Source of the DNA: an uncultured Parabacteroides sp.
Lineage (GTDB): Bacteria > Bacteroidota > Bacteroidia > Bacteroidales > Tannerellaceae
Reading direction: 5' to 3'
Length of the DNA stretch: 64,000 nucleotides
Assembly: GCA_937894065.1 (NCBI GenBank)
Contig: CALCST010000034.1
Location: 9,211-73,210 of the forward strand
The position numbers and the translations under genes were made by a program. Shown one piece after another: positions 52,669 to 59,905 of this stretch (within the stretch, counting starts at the first letter, position 1; the number at the start of each line of letters is the position of its first letter). Below the pieces are notes generated by a model. That model was not told where the DNA came from, did not search any database, and saw nothing but the letters and a program-made list of their open reading frames with translations.

Positions 52669-53685
52669 TTAGACATTTCGCCACAGACAATCCTTTCTTA
52701 TTTCAAGAGGCATCGGAATATTGTCAGTGAATAAAGCTCCGGTTCCCAATCCCTGAGGAAGAGGATTGTTGAATGAAGAGCACCATTGTGCAATAGCATT
52801 CAATCCGATATTTGATTCCAAAGCCGACGTAATCCACCAGGGAATATTTCTTTTGTTAGCTTCGTCAATCCATTCTTCGCTACCACTGATTCCGCCGTGT
52901 AGCGAAGGTTTGAGAATTATATATTGAGGTTTGATAATGTCCAGCAATTCTTTTTTCTTTTCAATATCATTTATGCCGATAAGCTCTTCGTCCAATGCAA
53001 TAGGCAATGGAGTTGAAGCTGTCAGTCGTGCCATTTCTTCCCATTGTCCGGCACGGATTGGCTGCTCGATTGAATGTAAATCCAATTTCGAAAGTCTTTC
53101 AAGTTTTTCCATAGCATCGGAAGGAGAGAAGGCTCCGTTTGCATCTACTCTCAATTCCACATCGTCTGCAGAGAAATGCTTTCTAATGAAACTTAGCAAT
53201 TCGATTTCTTTTTCAAAATCAATCGCACCGATTTTAAGTTTGATACATCTGAATCCAAGATTCATTTTCTCCTTTATGCGTGCAAGCATTTCATCAAAAT
53301 TTCCCATCCAAATCAGACCATTGATAGGAATTCCGGCTTCACCTCTTGAAAATGCAGTGTCCCACAAACATCCGGATTCGGCATTCAAATCTTTTAATGC
53401 TGTTTCCAAACCGAAAAGCATAGACGGATAGTGGCGGAGTTTGTCATAATTGATTGCTCCGTCATTCTCTGTTTCACTGCAGAATTCGTTCAGCAATTTT
53501 TCATAGTCTTCACTTGCGTCACAACTCAAATCCGGCAGTGGAGCACATTCTCCATAACCATATTTCCCGCTTTCTGTGTCTTCTGCTTTAATAAGCCAGA
53601 TTTGTCTTACAATATAGACACCACGCGATGTTTTAGCCGGCTGCTTGAAATGCAGTGTTTTAGGAATAACAGATAACTTAATCAT
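52669..53685 (-). CDS. menC: o-Succinylbenzoate synthase
   Basis: The 338-residue enolase-superfamily enzyme dehydrates SHCHC to o-succinylbenzoate. The catalytic KxK motif is in FRCIKLKIGAIDFEKE. Metal ligands lie in LRVDANGAFSP, DLHSIEQPI and IALDEELIG, and the second catalytic Lys in YIILKPSLHGG. KYGYGECAPLPDLS near the N-terminus is the capping-domain loop. The length is normal for the family. It is separated from menB by 271 nt containing a promoter box and three hairpins, so menC-menE may be regulated apart from the upstream genes. Confidence 0.93.
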   Translation of the reverse strand: MIKLSVIPKTLHFKQPAKTSRGVYIVRQIWLIKAEDTESGKYGYGECAPLPDLSCDASEDYEKLLNEFCSETENDGAINYDKLRHYPSMLFGLETALKDLNAESGCLWDTAFSRGEAGIPINGLIWMGNFDEMLARIKEKMNLGFRCIKLKIGAIDFEKEIELLSFIRKHFSADDVELRVDANGAFSPSDAMEKLERLSKLDLHSIEQPIRAGQWEEMARLTASTPLPIALDEELIGINDIEKKKELLDIIKPQYIILKPSLHGGISGSEEWIDEANKRNIPWWITSALESNIGLNAIAQWCSSFNNPLPQGLGTGALFTDNIPMPLEIRKDCLWRNV

Positions 53686-53785
53686 TGACTTCAGTTTTAA
53701 TATTAATGTTTTGCTCTGAAAATATAACCGGAATTAGCCTGGAATTTATTCGAATGAAAAATTTGTAGGTTCGGCCCTAAATTCG

Positions 53786-53825
53786 AATATATACGGCCCC
53801 ATTTCTCCGTCGGGCCGTATATATT
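53786..53825. repeat. Perfect 14-bp palindrome, copy 2 of a dispersed repeat
   Basis: AATATATACGGCCC (53786-53799) and GGGCCGTATATATT (53812-53825) are exact inverses around a 12-nt loop. GGTTCGG lies just upstream (53768-53774), as at the ends of copy 1 at 39858-39927. Confidence 0.8.
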
Positions 53826-53853
53826 TTGAGATACATATAGATGTATTTAAACA

Positions 53854-53881
53854 TCGCAGTGTTCCCGAAAAAACACTGCGA
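53854..53881. repeat. 10-bp inverted repeat in the menB-menC spacer
   Basis: TCGCAGTGTT (53854-53863) and AACACTGCGA (53872-53881) are exact inverses with an 8-nt loop. This is the middle of three hairpins in the leader upstream of menC. Confidence 0.75.
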
Positions 53882-53890
53882 CGTTTTGCG

Positions 53891-53932
53891 GAAAACATAA
53901 CGAGCTTTTTCCAAAAAGATGGTTATGTTTTC
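53891..53932 (-). promoter_or_regulatory. Hairpin at the start of the menC leader, possibly the menB terminator
   Basis: GAAAACATAAC (53891-53901) and GTTATGTTTTC (53922-53932) are perfect 11-bp arms, with a nested CTTTTT/AAAAAG stem inside. It begins 24 nt past the menB stop. It could end menB transcripts or be the first element of a structured menC leader. Confidence 0.55.
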
Positions 53933-53939
53933 AAAGATA
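53932..53939 (-). promoter_or_regulatory. Possible -7 promoter box for menC-menE
   Basis: On the minus strand this reads TATCTTTG, 17 nt past the menB stop. A transcript from it would have a leader of about 240 nt before menC that contains all three hairpins. Confidence 0.5.
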
Positions 53940-53956
53940 CATTCCGTATTTACAAA

Positions 53957-54781
53957 TTATGGGAATTTAGGATAATCTTCAAATCTTGGGCGACGTTTTT
54001 CGAGGAATGCTTTTCCGCCTTCCTGAGCTTCGTCTGTAAGATAATAAAGCATAGTTGCATCGCCTGCCAATTCCTGGATTCCTGCCTGACCGTCGAGCTC
54101 GGCATTAAGTCCGGCTTTAATCATTCTGAGGGCAAGCGGACTGTGCATCATCATTGTTTCTGCCCATTCCACAACTTCATCTTCAAGTCTTTCCAAAGGA
54201 ACAACCTTGTTTACCATTCCCATTTCATAGGCTTCCTGAGCTGTATATTGGCGGCACATGAACCAGATTTCTCTTGCTCTCTTCTGACCTACGCAGCGCG
54301 CAAGATATGAAGAACCGAAACCAGCGTCGAAACTTCCAACGCGTGGACCAGTTTGTCCGAACTTGGCATTTTCAGACGCAATCGTAAGGTCACACACAAC
54401 GTGCAGCACGTGTCCGCCACCAATTGCATAACCGTTAACCATTGCGATTACAGGTTTCGGAAGAGAACGGATTTGTTTCTGAACGTCAAGTACATTTAGT
54501 CTTGGCACACCGTCAGTACCGACATAACCACCGCGTCCTTTCACATTCATATCACCACCGGCGCAGAAAGCTTTGTCGCCTGCTCCGGTAAGGACAACTA
54601 CGTTTATATCCTGGCGTTCGCGGCAGATATAAAGAGCATCGCTCATTTCTGTAGTAGTTGTTGGGGTGAAAGCATTGCGATAGCGTTCGCGGTTGATAGT
54701 TATCTTGGCAATACCATTGTATAATTCAAAAAGGATTTCCTTGTATTCCTTTATCGTTTTCCATTCACGTTTATTTTCCAT
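53957..54781 (-). CDS. menB: 1,4-Dihydroxy-2-naphthoyl-CoA synthase
   Basis: The 274-residue crotonase-family enzyme closes the second ring in menaquinone synthesis. Family signatures are RYRNAFTPTTTTEMSDAL, GAGDKAFCAGGDMNVKGRGGY, VNGYAIGGGHVLHVVCDLTIA (oxyanion hole), GPRVGSFDAGFGSSYLAR with the catalytic Asp region, and MCRQYTAQEAYEMGMVNKV. The length matches MenB. It lies 23 nt after the metallopeptidase gene. Confidence 0.96.
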   Translation of the reverse strand: MENKREWKTIKEYKEILFELYNGIAKITINRERYRNAFTPTTTTEMSDALYICRERQDINVVVLTGAGDKAFCAGGDMNVKGRGGYVGTDGVPRLNVLDVQKQIRSLPKPVIAMVNGYAIGGGHVLHVVCDLTIASENAKFGQTGPRVGSFDAGFGSSYLARCVGQKRAREIWFMCRQYTAQEAYEMGMVNKVVPLERLEDEVVEWAETMMMHSPLALRMIKAGLNAELDGQAGIQELAGDATMLYYLTDEAQEGGKAFLEKRRPRFEDYPKFP

Positions 54782-54804
54782 ATTAATCAGATATTTAATT
54801 CGTT

Positions 54805-55800
54805 TTAATTATTATCGGAATCACAAATAATATTCTTGACCTTTTCAATGATTTCCGGAGATTGCATATTTTGGTTTCTCAAGAAAGCATATCGGAAATT
54901 CTCTGCCATAATTTCTTCTGGGTCGATAGTGTAAAATGTGTTTTTCCCAACCTTTTCCCAGAAATTATCCAAATCGTCAATTGTATAAACAATTGTTTTT
55001 CCGTTTTTCTTTAATGGCTCAAGATTATCATCTAAAGCAATAAATCCGGCTTTCATATATTGGAAGAATGAGCCTCCGTTATATGGTTTATCCGAATAAA
55101 TAGTCATTGCACATTTCTGTTCTTTTCCGTCAACAAGAAATGTAGCATAACTGTCAAAGCGTTCTACGTCCGGATTAGAGATTCGCAGGCTGTCCATATC
55201 TTCCGGATAATTAAGCTCTTCTTCATTAATGCTGAAACCAATTGTCTCATACATCTTTTTTCTGAAATCCTTGTTGTTTCTTGTCAGAACGTGGAAAGTT
55301 TCATGAACAAGAATTTCTTGTATGGTTTTGAAATCAGCATTTACCAGTTTATCCATATTGAGAGCAATCCATTCACTTCTAGTATAGCCGCTTGCGCCTC
55401 CGGCTGTTGTCAGAGGAGATTTTACAATCTTTATTTCTTTAGGTAAAGGTAGATTATAATCATATTTCCTGATTGAATCATTAACAGCAAGCATACATTT
55501 TCTTATCAGCTCTTTTTCATTTTCGTTCCATTCCTGAGCTTCATTCACTGTAAGACGAATGAATTCTTCTTTTGTCTTGCTTTCGTTGCCTGGGCATGAA
55601 GTCAAATCAAACTTGCTCAAGTTTCTGGTGTATGCATCTTCTTTACCTAATAAAATTTGCGCCTCGCTTTTGGTTGCTGTAACAAAACAAATTGTATCGT
55701 TTTCATTCTGATTGTTTGCATCATCAATATTATGTTCTGCATTATTAGTACATGATAGCATTCCAACCAAACAGAATATGGATAAAACGGTTTTCTTCAT
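54805..55800 (-). CDS. Putative zinc-metallopeptidase lipoprotein inside the men cluster
   Basis: The 331-residue protein has a lipoprotein signal (VGMLSC, lipid-anchored C17), so it faces the periplasm or cell surface. An Asn/Asp-rich linker follows. The central domain has EILVHETFHVLTRNN with H166-ExxH170, the zinc/catalytic motif of gluzincin-like peptidases. A later ISNPDVERFDSY resembles the NPD element I associate with Bacteroidetes metallopeptidases and may supply another ligand. The start is 1 nt after the menD stop, implying translational coupling, and menB follows 23 nt later. I know no role for such a protein in menaquinone synthesis. It may be an inserted passenger gene. Confidence 0.75.
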   Translation of the reverse strand: MKKTVLSIFCLVGMLSCTNNAEHNIDDANNQNENDTICFVTATKSEAQILLGKEDAYTRNLSKFDLTSCPGNESKTKEEFIRLTVNEAQEWNENEKELIRKCMLAVNDSIRKYDYNLPLPKEIKIVKSPLTTAGGASGYTRSEWIALNMDKLVNADFKTIQEILVHETFHVLTRNNKDFRKKMYETIGFSINEEELNYPEDMDSLRISNPDVERFDSYATFLVDGKEQKCAMTIYSDKPYNGGSFFQYMKAGFIALDDNLEPLKKNGKTIVYTIDDLDNFWEKVGKNTFYTIDPEEIMAENFRYAFLRNQNMQSPEIIEKVKNIICDSDNN

Positions 55801-55801
55801 T

Positions 55802-57481
55802 TTATTTAATTTGCTTTTTTAGAGAGTGATAATATTCTTTCAATAATTCTACATCTTTAGCTTTATCCGTAAAAACTTCCAGGAACATAGGAGATGCAGA
55901 CTCTTTGCTGTCGGCAAATACTTTTATTGCGCTTTCAAGTTCTTCGTCATTTCTTGCTGACAAATAAGTGAATCCGCAAGCCTTAGCCCAAGCTTCAGCA
56001 TTTGTGTTGTGGCGTGCAGTCACGTAACGGTGAGTTTTGTCGTTCATTTTCAGTCCCGGCAAAGCCTGGAATATTTCGCCTCCGCCATTGTTTAGCAACA
56101 TGATGCGTACATTATTGTTGAATGTTCCGCTCCACAAAGCATTCATATCATAGAAGAAACTCAAGTCTCCGATAACAGTGAAATTAATTTTCTCCGACAT
56201 ATATGCATAACCAAGCGATGTTGACAACGAACCTTCAATGCCGCTTGTTCCGCGGTTGCAGCAAACTTCCACAGTTTCCGGAATATTGAAAAGCTGAGCA
56301 TATCTTACAGTTGAGCTGTTGGCAAGATGCAAGGCTGAGTCTGCCGGAATATTCTTGAGCAAAGCTCCAATTGCACCCATTTCCGAGAAAGGAAATTGTG
56401 GCTCAGGAATCTCTTTCGACAGTTTTTCCCATCTTTTAGGATAATCTGTGTTCCTGTTTTCCATCATATACGCAAGCTTGTCAAGGAATTCAAACGGGTC
56501 GATTTCGATGATTGTTGTCACGGAGCAATAAGTGTCCGTAACTTTTCCGTCCAATGACACATGCCAATGCTCTTTTGGCGGATGCTTTCTCAGGAATTGC
56601 TTTAGCCTTTTAGAAACGATATGTCCGCCATAAGTTATGACAATTTCAGGATAAAGCTTTTCCTGCTCTTCGCTTCCTTCGGGAATAGAATAAAGAATAG
56701 CATCAAAATTCTTAATCGGCATTCCAGGAATTGTGCGGTTTCCTGTATGCTCAGTGAGCCATGCAAAATGCTTGTAAAGAAGTTTTGATACTTTGCGTTC
56801 GAACATATAAATCATGTTAGCCTGTCCGGCTATCATCATTCTTCGGTTGTATTTGTTGAGCCTTGCAATAAGGTCGTCATACTTCTTGTCATATATATTC
56901 AAACCCTGGTATCTTTCAATAACTCTTACTTCCGGAAGTTCCTCAGTGTTGAAACTGAACAAAGGTTCCGAGATAGGTATATTAATATGTACGGGACCTT
57001 TTCCGTGGTGGTTCAGCTCAAGCAATGCCTCATTGACCAATCTGTTGCAATACCATTCTTCTTCTTCGGTATTTATTTCAGGAAGATTGACAGACATTTT
57101 AACTAGATTGCCGAAAACACCAGGTTGCGGCAGTGTTTGTCCGTCCATTTGCCCAATCCAGGCTTCCGGTCTGTCTGCCGAAATAACTACGAGCGGCACT
57201 TGCTGATAGAATGCTTCAGCAATTGCAGGATGAAGATTCAGCAATGCCGTACCTGATGTGCAGCATACAGCCGCAGGCTTGCCACCGTTGAGAGACAGAC
57301 CGAGAGCGTAGAATCCGGCACTTCTTTCGTCTGTTGCCGAATGACAAGTGAAATAAGGATGATTTGCTATTGTCTGTATCAGCGGAGTGTTTCTGCTGCC
57401 GGGACATAACACTATATTTCTTATCTCATGGGCTTTCAGCAATGCCACAAGTTGTAATATGTTCTTTTTGTCGGAAAACAT
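55802..57481 (-). CDS. menD: SEPHCHC synthase
   Basis: The 559-residue ThDP-dependent enzyme joins 2-oxoglutarate to isochorismate in menaquinone synthesis. The N-terminal Pyr domain has RNIVLCPGSRNTPLIQTI and ATDERSAGFYALGLSLN with the catalytic Glu. SADRPEAWIGQMDGQTLPQ and VHINIPISEPLF are typical of MenD. The C-terminal PP domain has CNRGTSGIEGSLSTSLGYA and the ThDP-Mg motif GDLSFFYDMNALW. Length and order are normal. It lies 59 nt after thiE. No menF (isochorismate synthase) gene, often directly upstream in Bacteroides, is found here. Confidence 0.96.
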   Translation of the reverse strand: MFSDKKNILQLVALLKAHEIRNIVLCPGSRNTPLIQTIANHPYFTCHSATDERSAGFYALGLSLNGGKPAAVCCTSGTALLNLHPAIAEAFYQQVPLVVISADRPEAWIGQMDGQTLPQPGVFGNLVKMSVNLPEINTEEEEWYCNRLVNEALLELNHHGKGPVHINIPISEPLFSFNTEELPEVRVIERYQGLNIYDKKYDDLIARLNKYNRRMMIAGQANMIYMFERKVSKLLYKHFAWLTEHTGNRTIPGMPIKNFDAILYSIPEGSEEQEKLYPEIVITYGGHIVSKRLKQFLRKHPPKEHWHVSLDGKVTDTYCSVTTIIEIDPFEFLDKLAYMMENRNTDYPKRWEKLSKEIPEPQFPFSEMGAIGALLKNIPADSALHLANSSTVRYAQLFNIPETVEVCCNRGTSGIEGSLSTSLGYAYMSEKINFTVIGDLSFFYDMNALWSGTFNNNVRIMLLNNGGGEIFQALPGLKMNDKTHRYVTARHNTNAEAWAKACGFTYLSARNDEELESAIKVFADSKESASPMFLEVFTDKAKDVELLKEYYHSLKKQIK

Positions 57482-57540
57482 TGTTTGAGTTTTTGAGTTT
57501 GTAAGTTTTTTAGTTTATCAGTTTTTAAATTGACAAGGAT

Positions 57541-58215
57541 TTATTTCCCTTGTTCACTCGTCAACTTTTCAACAATTCTTCTCGTTGCTTCGGTCGGATT
57601 ATCCGCATTATTTATAGCTCCGGAGATTGCAATACCGGTGATTCCTGTCTTCATCAGTTCGTCGATGTCTTCAAATTCTATTCCACCGATTGCATAAACA
57701 GGAATATTTATATTCTCATCCTTGCATTGCTGCATTATCTTTCTGTAGCCATCCAGACCAAGAACAGGACTTAGCTTTTCCTTTGTCTGAGTGAAGCGGA
57801 ACGGACCGAGCCCGATATAAGATGCGCCTTGCAAAACTGCATGTTTAATATCTTCGAAAGTGTTGGCTGTTGCACCGATTTGGAAATCATCGCCTTTATA
57901 GTTTGCTTTCACAATTTCCCATGCTTCAGCCACTGGCATATCATTCTTTCCGAGGTGAACAGTGTTTGCTCCGCATTGCAGGGCAATATCAACATTATCG
58001 TCAATGCATAATCTGACATTGTTTTTCCTGCAAAGCTCAGCGACTTGTTTTGCAGTTTCAATGTTCAGAGTTCCTTTCATACGAAGTTGCACCCATTTGC
58101 ATCCGCCTTCGATAGCATTTGCTATTTCTTCATATTCTGAGAAACGCTGATTCTTATGTGTGATAAGCATCAGACGGTTGTTGCCTTCGTATGCACTTAA
58201 TATTGTTGTAGACAT
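57541..58215 (-). CDS. thiE: Thiamine-phosphate synthase
   Basis: The 224-residue TIM-barrel enzyme couples HMP-PP and thiazole phosphate to thiamine phosphate. It carries the full motif set: GGCKWVQLRMKG, LCIDDNVDIALQCGANTVHLGKNDMP (INDxxxxA and VHLGxxD patterns) and IGLGPFRFTQTKEKLSPVLG with the pyrophosphate-binding TxTK. VYAIGGIEFEDIDELMKTG follows. Its first 19 nt overlap the end of the upstream paralogue. An alternative Met at 58170 (MLITHKNQ) would remove the overlap and may be the true start. Confidence 0.92.
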   Translation of the reverse strand: MSTTILSAYEGNNRLMLITHKNQRFSEYEEIANAIEGGCKWVQLRMKGTLNIETAKQVAELCRKNNVRLCIDDNVDIALQCGANTVHLGKNDMPVAEAWEIVKANYKGDDFQIGATANTFEDIKHAVLQGASYIGLGPFRFTQTKEKLSPVLGLDGYRKIMQQCKDENINIPVYAIGGIEFEDIDELMKTGITGIAISGAINNADNPTEATRRIVEKLTSEQGK

Positions 58216-58808
58216 ATCATCAAATCGTTTAGTCTTTTTATTAATTCATTTATGTTATGGATGGAAGGATTATTTCCCCACAATGCACCCAACACGGCTA
58301 CGCCACCAAATGATATGGAATGGAGTTCGGGAATAGTCTTTTCGTCAATTCCACCCAAAGCAAAAACTTTATTGTTAATTATTCCTTTGTCCGAAGCACT
58401 TTCCAATTCTTCAATGGTAAATCCGCTTTCGTATCCTTCTTTTGAGATACTATTGAAAATAGGACTAAGAAACAAATAATCCATATTGCTGCAATTCCGG
58501 ATTTCTTCCAACGAATGGCAGGAACGGCTTATCTGCCCGTTGAATCCTTTCGGAATATCAGAGTTTCGTCTGTTCAGATGCAATCCTCCAATATTGGGAA
58601 ACTCTTCAACAAGGGAGAAATTGTCATGCAGAGAAATTCTGCTGTGATAACAGACTGGTATTTTCTCCAGAATATTTCTCATCTCAGATGCCGAAGCTTC
58701 CGGTTTGCGCAAGTGCAATCTGTGAATACCTTTCTCCAGAACAGATGAAATAAGCAAATGCTCATCATCTAGGATTTGCGGAACAGTTATGGCTATTAGT
58801 TTCTTCAT
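58197..58808 (-). CDS. ThiE/TenI-like paralogue with altered motifs
   Basis: The 203-residue TIM-barrel protein of the ThiE/TenI superfamily has GGLHLNRRNSD where ThiE has VHLGQxD. It has LFLSPIFNSISKEGYES where ThiE has GPxxxTxTK, so the phosphate-loop Thr residues are Ser. FALGGIDEKTIPELHSISF is intact. It may be a TenI-like thiazole tautomerase, a second weaker ThiE, or another kind of aldolase-fold protein. It lies 3 nt after thiD and overlaps thiE, so all three are one operon. Confidence 0.82.
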   Translation of the reverse strand: MKKLIAITVPQILDDEHLLISSVLEKGIHRLHLRKPEASASEMRNILEKIPVCYHSRISLHDNFSLVEEFPNIGGLHLNRRNSDIPKGFNGQISRSCHSLEEIRNCSNMDYLFLSPIFNSISKEGYESGFTIEELESASDKGIINNKVFALGGIDEKTIPELHSISFGGVAVLGALWGNNPSIHNINELIKRLNDLMICLQQY

Positions 58809-58811
58809 TAC

Positions 58812-59663
58812 TCAATCTCTGCTAATTTTAATCAGTGGAATAGGAGAGGTGAAATGATTTACTCCTCCATGACCGGCACCAATATATACGTCCGAACCAC
58901 CTTTCAACGCTTCAGATATATAATTTTTCCCTTCACGGACTGCCTGCTGCAAATCACATCCTTTTGCCAAAAATGCTGCAATAGCAGATGAAAGTGTGCA
59001 TCCCGTTCCGTGAGTATTTACAGTATTGATATTTTCAGAAATAAGCTTTAAAGGTTCAGAGCCGTCATTGCTAATCAAAATATCCGTCATTTCATCACCA
59101 ATCAGATGGCCGCCTTTCATAAGGACAGCCTTACAGCCTTTGTCCAAAAGCTTTTCAGCAGCTTTATACATGTCTGAAACTGAATTGATGGAAACTCCGC
59201 TCAGAAACTTAGCTTCGTCAGTATTCGGAGTAATCAATGAAGCGATAGGAAATAATTCTTCAACAATCAATTCGATGGCTTCGTCTTCGAGTAGCTTGCT
59301 TCCGCTAGTTGAAATCATAACCGGATCGACAACCAGCCACTTTGGGTTATATAATTTTACTGATTCAGCTACGATACGGACTGTATCTGAATTATGCAAC
59401 ATTCCTGTTTTTACGGCATCAATCTTCAAATCCTCGAAAACAGCATCAATCTGTGCTTTTACTATTTCCGGAGTGATAGCTTGAATGGCACGTACTCCGG
59501 TTGTGTTTTGTGCAGTAACAGAAGTTATTACCGACGCGCCATATACACCCAAAGCTGAGAATGTTTTCAAGTCAGCCTGGATTCCTGCGCCACCGCAGCT
59601 GTCGGAACCTGCGATAGTCAAAGCGGTGGGATATCTGTAATTTAAATGATTAGTAGCGTCCAT
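58812..59663 (-). CDS. thiD: Hydroxymethylpyrimidine (phosphate) kinase
   Basis: The 283-residue ribokinase-fold enzyme phosphorylates HMP to HMP-PP for thiamine synthesis. It has ALTIAGSDSCGGAGIQADLKTF, VITSVTAQNTTGV, KTGMLHNSDTVRIVAE, VDPVMISTSGSKLLED and VNTHGTGCTLSSAIAAFLAKG; the last is the anion-hole motif with the catalytic base. It heads the thi-men gene cluster. No TPP-riboswitch consensus was recognised in its leader. Confidence 0.94.
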   Translation of the reverse strand: MDATNHLNYRYPTALTIAGSDSCGGAGIQADLKTFSALGVYGASVITSVTAQNTTGVRAIQAITPEIVKAQIDAVFEDLKIDAVKTGMLHNSDTVRIVAESVKLYNPKWLVVDPVMISTSGSKLLEDEAIELIVEELFPIASLITPNTDEAKFLSGVSINSVSDMYKAAEKLLDKGCKAVLMKGGHLIGDEMTDILISNDGSEPLKLISENINTVNTHGTGCTLSSAIAAFLAKGCDLQQAVREGKNYISEALKGGSDVYIGAGHGGVNHFTSPIPLIKISRD

Positions 59664-59771
59664 TTAGTTGATATTGATTGTGTCAGTTCGACTTGCTTCA
59701 TGAGATTCAAACATAAGAGAAGCCATACAGTTTAACTATGTGGAATGTTGTCATCTCATAGAAACAGAAGA

Positions 59772-59779
59772 CAAATTTA
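59772..59779 (-). promoter_or_regulatory. Possible promoter box of the thi-men cluster
   Basis: On the minus strand this reads TAAATTTG, 108 nt upstream of the thiD ATG. The intervening leader of about 100 nt has no motif I can name. Confidence 0.4.
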
Positions 59780-59893
59780 ATAGAAAAAAATGTCTGTTCC
59801 AGTTTTATTATTGATTTTTATTCTTTGCAGCATTTTGGAAGTTTTATGATATAGCAATTTTGTAAATATTGCCGGATTTTAATATGTTCTTAT

Positions 59894-59901
59894 TATTTTT
59901 G
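59894..59901 (+). promoter_or_regulatory. -7 promoter box abutting tgt
   Basis: TATTTTTG ends 4 nt before the ATG at 59906, so the transcript should start at or beside the start codon. A TTG at 59869-59871 lies 22 nt upstream as a candidate -33 element. Confidence 0.65.
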
Positions 59902-59905
59902 CACT

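Noticed and set aside
59026..59484. A 152-codon open frame antisense to thiD
   Set aside because: It mirrors conserved thiD codons and has no motif or promoter of its own.
59664..59905. Looked for a TPP riboswitch before thiD
   Set aside because: None of the conserved THI-box sequence (CUGAGA and the ACC-UGAUC region) was found on the minus strand.
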